Under the pieces are notes generated by a model. The model had not been told where the DNA came from and did not search any database. It saw only the letters and a program-made list of their open reading frames with translations. From a bacterium (lineage in GTDB: Bacteria; Zhuqueibacterota; QNDG01; DSAB01), in the NCBI GenBank assembly GCA_016931965.1, contig JAFGDT010000102.1:1-42669 (forward strand): 42,669 nucleotides of DNA, given 5' to 3'. Positions within the stretch are counted from its first letter, which is position 1; every line of letters starts with the position of its first letter. The position numbers and the translations under genes were made by a program. Shown piece after piece: positions 1 to 6,152 of the stretch.

Positions 1-55
1 CTACAGCGAGGGGGCACTTGCTATTTAAATATAGGCACTCGCAGTGTTTTGAGCG

Positions 56-112
56 GGAATCCACATTTACCCTTGTTTACAATCCCCTGGATTCCTGCTT
101 GAGCAAGAATGA
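56..112. repeat. REP-like extragenic palindrome
   Basis: Two nested inverted repeats lie in the gene-free first 221 bases. GGAATCCA (56-63) is the reverse complement of TGGATTCC (88-95). The 20-base stretch ATTCCTGCTTGAGCAAGAAT (91-110) is itself an imperfect palindrome. The string resembles the dispersed 'GGATTCCTGCTT...CAGGAATGACA' type repeats known from many environmental bacterial genomes. It may act as a transcription terminator or mRNA stabiliser downstream of the minus-strand gene that ends at 222. I see no coding region in 1-221. Confidence 0.5.
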
Positions 113-221
113 CATTCCTGACCTTCGAAGAATCCCATTAGCACCGAATTAAAAAGCCAAAAATGAACAACATCCACAGCAGTAATATTTTTTTCCCTGA
201 TTGTTTTCAGTTTCATCTTTT

Positions 222-626
222 TTAAAGGGTAACTGTTTTTGGAGGATTCCCACTTAAATCGGCAATAACTGCAGTAACGTCAACCAGATAAAACAGTTCA
301 AGAATCGGATTGTCGGGAGTTTTAAAAATCGATTTTACGAGCTCGTTTGATTCCACAATACGTGCTTTAATCTCGATGTTATCTGAGAAAACAACTTTGC
401 CGCTCAGTCTGATCCATGAATAATTTTCTCCCGTCACGCAGATTTCCACATTCGGATTTGCTTTCATCTCATTGTAGACAGTGTTCTGATTTGAAGTGGT
501 AAAATAGAGTTTACCCTCATCCTCCAGCTTGAACATAAACGGACGTACTTTAGGTTTTCCATCCAAACCCACAGTGGCGAGATATTGAATTTGATTTTTG
601 GTTAAAAACTCTATGACTTCATTCAT
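222..626 (-). CDS. Pyridoxamine 5'-phosphate oxidase-like flavin-binding protein
   Basis: A 134-residue protein of the split-barrel FMN-binding superfamily related to pyridoxamine 5'-phosphate oxidase. The opening (FLTKNQIQYLATVGLDGKP) followed by RPFMF is the usual first beta-hairpin, and a central segment resembling 'LYFTTSNQNTVYNEM...NPNVEICV' matches the FMN-contact region of small PNPOx-like proteins. It is much shorter than true PdxH (about 210 residues), so it is more likely a general flavin- or F420-type reductase than the B6 enzyme; the substrate is unknown. The start is supported by GGGAG seven bases before the ATG. It is divergent from an HxlR regulator (824-1138) with a strong sigma-70-type promoter between them, so it is probably the regulator's target. 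Confidence 0.85.
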   Translation of the reverse strand: MNEVIEFLTKNQIQYLATVGLDGKPKVRPFMFKLEDEGKLYFTTSNQNTVYNEMKANPNVEICVTGENYSWIRLSGKVVFSDNIEIKARIVESNELVKSIFKTPDNPILELFYLVDVTAVIADLSGNPPKTVTL

Positions 627-739
627 CTCAATACTCCCTTACAGTTATATGATAACTTCCTGCTCTGTAGAGACTCCCGCCTTAACATACTTAAAATAAA
701 TTTTGAAAAAAGGTGTTGCAATTTTAAAACTTTTGTATT

Positions 740-768
740 AATATAAACTATAACATCATTTCTGTCAA
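740..768 (-). promoter_or_regulatory. Sigma-70-type promoter for the PNPOx-like gene
   Basis: Read on the minus strand there is a perfect -35 hexamer TTGACA (complement of 763-768), 17 bases, and TATATT (complement of 740-745). Transcription would start near 733 and give a leader of about 107 bases before the ATG at 626. The -35 box lies about 20 bases from the palindrome at 788-809, so a regulator bound there could affect it. Confidence 0.65.
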
Positions 769-787
769 GTATGCACTATTTTGTAAT

Positions 788-809
788 ATAGTATCTTTTA
801 TAATACTAT
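788..809. promoter_or_regulatory. Candidate HxlR operator overlapping the hxlR-like -10 region
   Basis: ATAGTAT (788-794) and ATACTAT (803-809) form a perfect 7-base inverted repeat with an 8-base spacer. A TATAAT hexamer for the plus-strand regulator gene (799-804) sits inside it; no good plus-strand -35 was found. HxlR-family proteins (for example YodB) bind short AT-rich inverted repeats of this kind and often repress their own gene. Assignment to the neighbouring regulator is inference. Confidence 0.5.
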
Positions 810-823
810 TATAAAGGTAAAAA

Positions 824-1138
824 ATGACTAAAGATAATATTCGATGCCCGGTAACTGCAACCATGGCAGTGATCGGGGGTAAATGGAAACCGATAATTCT
901 ATGGATATTACGAGATCAGGTGAGACGATTCGGAGAGATCAAGCATTTTATCCCAGGAATAACACAAAAAATGCTTACACAACAGTTAAGAGAACTTGAA
1001 AAGGATAAGATTATCAATAGAAAAGTATATCCTGTCGTACCGCCAAAAGTTGAATATGCATTAACCGAATATGGCAAAACCCTCATGCCTATCCTGGATG
1101 CCATGGCTGGCTGGGGAGGAAAACACAAGAATTTATAA
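824..1138 (+). CDS. HxlR-family winged-helix transcriptional regulator
   Basis: A 104-residue MarR-related regulator of the HxlR family. The N-terminal hallmark is clear: Cys8-Pro-Val, then GGKWKP and ILWIL (the first helix), the recognition-helix region ITQKMLTQQLRELEKD, and the wing with PPKVEYALTEYGKTLMP. Cys8 is the conserved cysteine that senses electrophiles or disulfide stress in YodB/HypR-type members. AAAGG before the ATG is a ribosome-binding site. It is divergent from the flavin-binding protein, a common pairing of an HxlR sensor with a redox enzyme, and an inverted repeat overlaps its own promoter, which suggests autorepression. The only other protein gene facing it is the permease ending convergently at 1290. 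Confidence 0.93.
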   Translation: MTKDNIRCPVTATMAVIGGKWKPIILWILRDQVRRFGEIKHFIPGITQKMLTQQLRELEKDKIINRKVYPVVPPKVEYALTEYGKTLMPILDAMAGWGGKHKNL

Positions 1139-1170
1139 ATAATATTATCTTTGAATTGTATCGTTTTGAT

Positions 1171-1287
1171 GTCTGAACCACGATTTATGGAATTAAAGGA
1201 TAACCACAATTTCAAAATCCTATCAATCCCATAATCCTGCAAATCCAGGTTCAGACAACGCCTTCGTGAAAATCCAGGTTCAGACAA
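1171..1287. repeat. Dispersed long imperfect palindrome between convergent genes
   Basis: GTCTGAACC (1171-1179) is matched by its reverse complement GGTTCAGAC at 1248-1256 and again at 1277-1285. The internal sequence continues the partial pairing (GATTTATGG with the later ATCCTGCAAATC region). An 18-base direct repeat, AAATCCAGGTTCAGACAA, occurs at 1241-1258 and 1270-1287. The element fills the gap between the ends of the HxlR gene (1138) and the permease gene (1290), so it may end transcription in both directions. Similar 'GTCTGAACC...GGTTCAGAC' elements are, to my knowledge, scattered through genomes of several uncultured FCB-type bacteria. Confidence 0.65.
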
Positions 1288-1289
1288 TC

Positions 1290-2534
1290 CTATTCATACC
1301 GCAATGCTTCAACCGGATCCACATTGGCTGCCTTACGAGCCGGGAAATACCCTGCTAAAAAACCGATCAGACACAAAACGCCGAACGCAACACCCGCAAC
1401 GGTATTCGACATCAATGGACGCAGGAGATATTCTGTGGCTCCTTCTTCAATGGAAAATGTCCAGACGAGCCGAATAATGCCTGTGGCAATGAGAAAACCG
1501 AGACTCCCTCCGATAAAAGCAAGCAGAAGCGATTCAAAAACAAATTGAGACATAATATGCCGTTTTCGGGCTCCAACAGCCCTTTTAATCCCAATTTCCT
1601 GCGTCCTTTCCTTGACGACGACATACATGATATTGGCAATACCTACCCCCGCAATGATCAACGTCATCGATCCCACCACCGCTAGGAAAATGTTAATACC
1701 CAGATAAATTTTTGAGGCAATCCGATCCTGCTCGATCATATCCCACATCGGAACGGCATCTTCATCGGCCGGATCGAATTGATACTTATTTCCCAGCACG
1801 CGCCGAACTTCTTGAATGACATATTCGCTGTCCTCCGCTCTTGCGGGTTTGACGATCAACTCACCAAGATACCGGTAGCCGTATACACTCTGAAAAGTGG
1901 AAAATGGAATGATCGCACGCTGGTCATCCGGACCGTTGTTCATTGAACTCTGCAGTTTTTTTGGCATAAAACCAATGACCGTAAAAGGAACACCGTCAAT
2001 CGTAACCGATTGACCGACAGGGTCTTCATCCATAAATAGTTCTTTTGCAATTTCTCCGCCCAGAAAAACAACGCGCTTTTTCTCCTCGAGGTCTTTTCCG
2101 TTCAGGAACCTGCCACCGGCTGCCGGATACATACGGCGGAGAAATTCAAAAGCCGGATAAACCCCTTCCATATAGGTCGATGCACTCCTATCACCATTCC
2201 TCAGACGCACATTGCGGCCCATCTGTGCATTGACAGCCACAATTTTGGGGATGCTTTGTTTCAGGATTTCTGCATCCTCCTCAACCAGCCGAATAGGCCG
2301 CCCGACGGGCAGTCCCTGGTATTTGATCCTTGTCTGTCCGCTGTAAATCCGGATGATATGGTCTCCCGCATTCAGTGTGCCTTCCCGCAATCTGAAAGAC
2401 AATCCGCTTCCGAATGCCATCAGGAGAATCACGGCAAGCGTTCCCCATGTGATCGCCATCGTGGTTAAAAAAGCGCGGGTTTTCTGTGATTTGATATCAT
2501 CTATAAATTGACGGAGAAACAGCCCGAAATGCAT
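1290..2534 (-). CDS. MacB/FtsX-type ABC transporter permease
   Basis: A 414-residue permease without an ATPase domain. Order: short cytoplasmic N-terminus, first membrane helix (about 22-45), a large periplasmic MacB_PCD-type domain (about 46-285), then three membrane helices of the FtsX domain. The cytoplasmic coupling segment VVKERTQEIGIKRAVGARKR, which contacts the ATPase in this family, is intact, and the protein ends with the typical ARKAANVDPVEALRYE. MacB-type proteins transmit ATP-driven motion to periplasmic partners to expel drugs, peptides or lipoproteins. It follows a homologous permease (2585-3823) by about 50 bases and is the last gene of the unit. No ATP-binding subunit is encoded nearby. 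The substrate cannot be inferred. Confidence 0.9.
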   Translation of the reverse strand: MHFGLFLRQFIDDIKSQKTRAFLTTMAITWGTLAVILLMAFGSGLSFRLREGTLNAGDHIIRIYSGQTRIKYQGLPVGRPIRLVEEDAEILKQSIPKIVAVNAQMGRNVRLRNGDRSASTYMEGVYPAFEFLRRMYPAAGGRFLNGKDLEEKKRVVFLGGEIAKELFMDEDPVGQSVTIDGVPFTVIGFMPKKLQSSMNNGPDDQRAIIPFSTFQSVYGYRYLGELIVKPARAEDSEYVIQEVRRVLGNKYQFDPADEDAVPMWDMIEQDRIASKIYLGINIFLAVVGSMTLIIAGVGIANIMYVVVKERTQEIGIKRAVGARKRHIMSQFVFESLLLAFIGGSLGFLIATGIIRLVWTFSIEEGATEYLLRPLMSNTVAGVAFGVLCLIGFLAGYFPARKAANVDPVEALRYE

Positions 2535-2584
2535 TGTTGACGTCCTCGCACTACTGCAATAAAAACAATCCTTTTAAAAATGGT

Positions 2585-3823
2585 TCAGTATCGTATGCAT
2601 TCCACCGGATCCAACTTTGCCGCCCGGCGGGCCGGGAAATAACCCGATAAAAATCCAATACTCCCCAGAACGGTGATTGAAATGATGACCACCGGTAACG
2701 ACAGGACGGGATGCCCGACATATTCTTCAATGGGAAGCAGAGAAATCAGCTTGATTAAAATAACCGCCAGAATAAATCCAAAAGTGGAGCTGATACCGAT
2801 AATAATAAATGCCTCAAGAATGAACTGTCCCATAATGTGTTTTCTCTTCGCGCCACAGGACCTTCGAATGCCAATCTCTCGTGTGCGCTCCTGCACCACC
2901 ACATACATGATATTGGCCAGTCCGATACCCCCGACAATCAGCGTGATGACGCCTATCATTCCCATAAACAGATTGAATCCCAGAGAAAAATCGGCGATAA
3001 ATTCATCATTCCAAGAGGTGTCCCATATGGACAAAGCCTGTGTGTCTTCCGGATCAAACTTATACTTTTCCCCTAAAACTTCATAGACCCGTCTCTCGGT
3101 CAATTCCCTCTGATGCGGATCGCGATGCCTATAAATAATATTGTTGATATAGTGATACCCAAAAAAGGAAGCAAATGTGGATGCCGGAATAAAAGCCCGG
3201 TCCTGATCCCGAGCATTGTAGGATGAATTCTGGATTTTCTCTTTTAATACACCAATGACCAGAAATGGGGTGTCGGCCACAAACACATATTGTCCGACCG
3301 CATCGGTCTGTTCACCAAACAGGAAATCTTTCAACTCATTTCCTAAAAAAATAACCCTTCTGCGGAGTTTGATATCCAGATCATTGATCCATCTCCCTCC
3401 GGGCTGCCACCATATATTCCGCATGGGTCCGTATTCCGGAATCACCCCCGATATGTTCGGCATATTCATCTGATCGCCAAACCGGACCGGTGTTCCCCAT
3501 TGGCTGTACTCGGGACTGACATAGGCGATTTCTCTGACCTCGCTCCTCAGCAACTCGGCATCCTCCTCACGGAACCGTATCTGGCGTTCATAGCCGTATC
3601 CCTCGAAAGGGATACTGGTCCGCCCGGGCCACATGATCGCGATACTCTCACCCATCCCGTGCATGTTTTTGCTCATCGACCTTCTGACACCCACGCCGAA
3701 AGCCAGCAAAAGAATGACCGTCATCGTCCCCCAGATAATGCCGAACATTGTCATAAACGTCCTGGATTTATATTTTCGAAGGTATTGCAGGACTTCACGT
3801 ATTGTATCGAACAAATTTCCCAT
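2585..3823 (-). CDS. MacB/FtsX-type ABC transporter permease
   Basis: A 412-residue paralogue of the next gene with the same plan: N-terminal helix (IIWGTMTVILLLAFGVGV region), a periplasmic domain to about residue 280, three C-terminal helices and the coupling motif VVQERTREIGIRRSCGAKRK. It ends with PARRAAKLDPVECIRY. It begins 12 bases after the membrane-fusion gene (3836-4933), so the three genes 3836-4933, 2585-3823 and 1290-2534 form one transcription unit. I infer that the two permeases form a heterodimer, since the unit further upstream carries the same two halves fused into one chain (6153-8711). The missing ATPase must come from elsewhere in the genome. Confidence 0.9.
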   Translation of the reverse strand: MGNLFDTIREVLQYLRKYKSRTFMTMFGIIWGTMTVILLLAFGVGVRRSMSKNMHGMGESIAIMWPGRTSIPFEGYGYERQIRFREEDAELLRSEVREIAYVSPEYSQWGTPVRFGDQMNMPNISGVIPEYGPMRNIWWQPGGRWINDLDIKLRRRVIFLGNELKDFLFGEQTDAVGQYVFVADTPFLVIGVLKEKIQNSSYNARDQDRAFIPASTFASFFGYHYINNIIYRHRDPHQRELTERRVYEVLGEKYKFDPEDTQALSIWDTSWNDEFIADFSLGFNLFMGMIGVITLIVGGIGLANIMYVVVQERTREIGIRRSCGAKRKHIMGQFILEAFIIIGISSTFGFILAVILIKLISLLPIEEYVGHPVLSLPVVIISITVLGSIGFLSGYFPARRAAKLDPVECIRY

Positions 3824-3835
3824 CGCCTGTTCCGA

Positions 3836-4933
3836 TTAAATGATCTCTTGAACTTCCTTCTCAAGCACTTCCTGACCCTCTTCCAAACCGGAAATCACCT
3901 CAATGCGAATGGCGTCACTCAAGCCCGTTTCAATAAACTGTTCCTTTGATTCGTTCTCTCCGACAGGGATCTCCACAAAAGCGGAATCATTTCGAAAAGT
4001 CACCACCCTTTCGGGAATGGAAAGCACACTGTCCTTCTGGGCAATGATAATATTGGCATTGGCGGAAAATCCGGCGCGCAAAACAACATCTCCTACATCA
4101 TCAATGATGATCTCAACTGGGAATACGGTCGTATTCTCAATTTTTCTTGCCTTTAAGGAAATGAGGGATACATGACCTGTCACGGTTTTACCGGGCAGCG
4201 CACCAATCTGCAGATCGGTCTTCATCCCTTCTGATATCTTCCCCACATCGATCTCATCGACCGTCCCTCTGAAAATCAGTTGGGTCATATCGGCCATTTT
4301 CATCAATTCGGTTCCGGCCTGGTATGAGGTTAAAGGGACCACCGGATCCCCGACATTGACCGATTTTTCGAGGATATAGCCGCTGATGGGTGCTTTGATG
4401 ATCGTTTCAATATCCGTTTCCTCAATACGCACTTTGCCTTTTTCAATCAAATCCAAACGCTCCGTGGTAATTTGATGACGGAGTGCGGCTTCATCATATT
4501 CCTGTGTAAGCATTTCAAAATCATAATCGGAAATCAGACCTTTCTCTTTGAGTTCACGATTCCTTTCAAGCTCCCGTTCAAGTGTATTCAACGCAATAGC
4601 CGTCATTTCGACATTTCGCTTCGATTCGGCCAATTCAATCGGAGTGGGATCGGGCCTCACATCCAAAAGGGGATCGTTTTTCTCTACATAATCTCCGACA
4701 TGGACAAACAGTTCTCCAACAACGCCCGAAATTTTTGACTTCACCGCAATCTCATCAAGAGGTTGGACGGATCCCACAGCCAGTGCTTGATCAATAATGT
4801 TCAAACGTTCAACCCGAACACGGTTTCTGCCACTGCCACCTCCCTTTTGACCCAACAGAACAACAAATATAAGGGTGACAACAACAAGGGCACATACAAT
4901 CACGATTGTGCGTTTCTTTAATTTACCTCTCAT
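3836..4933 (-). CDS. Membrane-fusion protein (HlyD/MacA-type periplasmic adaptor)
   Basis: A 365-residue adaptor. It has an N-terminal membrane anchor (about 8-27), a first half of the lipoyl-like domain (AVGSVQPLDEIAVKSKISG then VVGELFVHVGDYV), a predicted alpha-helical hairpin around 100-165 rich in Glu and Arg, the second lipoyl half (IIKAPISGYILEKSVNVGD) and beta-barrel/membrane-proximal domains to the C-terminus. This is the layout of MacA-type adaptors that link an inner-membrane MacB-like transporter to an outer-membrane channel. GGGAG six bases before the ATG supports the start. It leads a unit with the two permeases downstream. No TolC-like channel gene is in the window. Confidence 0.9.
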   Translation of the reverse strand: MRGKLKKRTIVIVCALVVVTLIFVVLLGQKGGGSGRNRVRVERLNIIDQALAVGSVQPLDEIAVKSKISGVVGELFVHVGDYVEKNDPLLDVRPDPTPIELAESKRNVEMTAIALNTLERELERNRELKEKGLISDYDFEMLTQEYDEAALRHQITTERLDLIEKGKVRIEETDIETIIKAPISGYILEKSVNVGDPVVPLTSYQAGTELMKMADMTQLIFRGTVDEIDVGKISEGMKTDLQIGALPGKTVTGHVSLISLKARKIENTTVFPVEIIIDDVGDVVLRAGFSANANIIIAQKDSVLSIPERVVTFRNDSAFVEIPVGENESKEQFIETGLSDAIRIEVISGLEEGQEVLEKEVQEII

Positions 4934-5184
4934 TGACTTCTCCCTTCATCATGCTTGTGAACATGGAAATAATTGATAAGTCAAAGACCCTGACGAATTG
5001 AAAAGATACACATCATAAAAGAGTAGATAAATGATTCAAGTTGATCGTCTCATGTTACAAATATATACGGAAAATGTAAAGGGCGAGTTACAAATTATTC
5101 TTATGACTGAGATTAACCACCAGAGTAACCTCGAGTTGGAAGGAGAAAAAAGGGTTGAACAAGAATATGATAAAATGGATACAG
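4934..5184. other. Gap upstream of the second efflux unit, with a short direct repeat
   Basis: About 250 bases with no convincing gene; a plus-strand open frame here runs antisense into the neighbouring gene and is not credible. The only structure seen is a perfect 9-base direct repeat, GTTACAAAT at 5054-5062 and 5087-5095, about three helical turns apart (ATTTGTAAC read towards the efflux genes). It could mark a regulator site or promoter elements for the unit beginning at 4933. No clean -35/-10 pair was found. Confidence 0.25.
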
Positions 5185-6069
5185 TTACAGAACCAGCCGT
5201 CCCTGAATGGTCAGGAACTGGCCTGAACCCTCGTCAAAATGGGGATAAACATGGAAAAGAAATCCGATTTCGAACTGCGCTGTCAATGCAACAGGGAATG
5301 TGTATCCAGCACCAAGCAGTATGCCCAGACGGAGGTTCCCACTGCTGAAAGAACCTCCTCCCTGACTTACGAATATTTCAGGATAACTGACTCCATACCC
5401 GAAATCCAACATAAAATTCTGGGAGATATACCGTCTCCCTAACATTTGTAAATTCCAGAATGTCCATTCCTGATTTTTTGTAGCATAGAGAAAATGGAGC
5501 GACATATCCAGATCACGCCGAAACCGAAAACCAAGCATGCCTCCATAACACAGAGCCGCATCAAATAGTTCTTTCATATCTCCCAGGGGCATAAACAAAC
5601 CCGCAGCGGGACCCAAATAAACCCAATTTGTATTCCTTTGCCATGCGGAGGTGGGCACATTCGTTTGAATTGCACTGCCCCCATCAGCTGTTTGTACCGG
5701 TTCCGAATCTGACGACATGCTTGATTCAGACTCCAATGAAACCTTCTCCACAACATCATCGGTGGTTAAGGATATTTGTGGTGCGATGTCGAGAACCTTT
5801 ATCCCTGTCATGTTCTCTCTGGCATCAATTGCTTCGGCATAGGTTATATCCCGCCAGGTATTGTTAATAAGACGCCTGACAACAAAATAATCCCCTTTTT
5901 GAATACCATCCATATATCCCTGATTGATGACGGCAATGATGTCACTGGTTTTGATAATTTGAATATTCTGCGTCCATGCAACAGATGCCCCGAAAAGAAA
6001 GACAATAAAAACAGCTACAGCAATTCTATGATCACAAAATGAAATGCGAAGGCTTTTTAAAGCACCCAT
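5185..6069 (-). CDS. Secreted protein with C-terminal outer-membrane beta-barrel
   Basis: I do not recognise a named family. The 294-residue product starts with a signal peptide (hydrophobic core AVAVFIVFLFGASVAW, probable cut near WTQ). A small domain of about 75 residues follows, with the pattern 'VINQGYMDGIQKGDYFVV...AIDARENMTGIKVLD', which resembles the FlgT C-terminal/SH3-like domains of envelope proteins. A Ser/Glu-rich linker (about 105-140) leads to a barrel-like part with alternating aromatic strands ending in LTIQGRLVL. The ATG at 6069 is preferred to the one six bases earlier because it stands eight bases after GGAGG. It lies between the two efflux modules, so it may help export as an outer-membrane partner; it is not a TolC homologue. 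Confidence 0.7.
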   Translation of the reverse strand: MGALKSLRISFCDHRIAVAVFIVFLFGASVAWTQNIQIIKTSDIIAVINQGYMDGIQKGDYFVVRRLINNTWRDITYAEAIDARENMTGIKVLDIAPQISLTTDDVVEKVSLESESSMSSDSEPVQTADGGSAIQTNVPTSAWQRNTNWVYLGPAAGLFMPLGDMKELFDAALCYGGMLGFRFRRDLDMSLHFLYATKNQEWTFWNLQMLGRRYISQNFMLDFGYGVSYPEIFVSQGGGSFSSGNLRLGILLGAGYTFPVALTAQFEIGFLFHVYPHFDEGSGQFLTIQGRLVL

Positions 6070-6152
6070 GATCATATCCTCCGGCTTACAGATGATAATA
6101 TGCCTTTAAATATCAATTATCGCAAAAGTTATACCATCTTTTAATAAGCCAG

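Noticed and set aside
5031..5348. A plus-strand open frame of 105 codons
   Set aside because: It is antisense to the barrel gene over half its length, has no family likeness and its composition is not protein-like.
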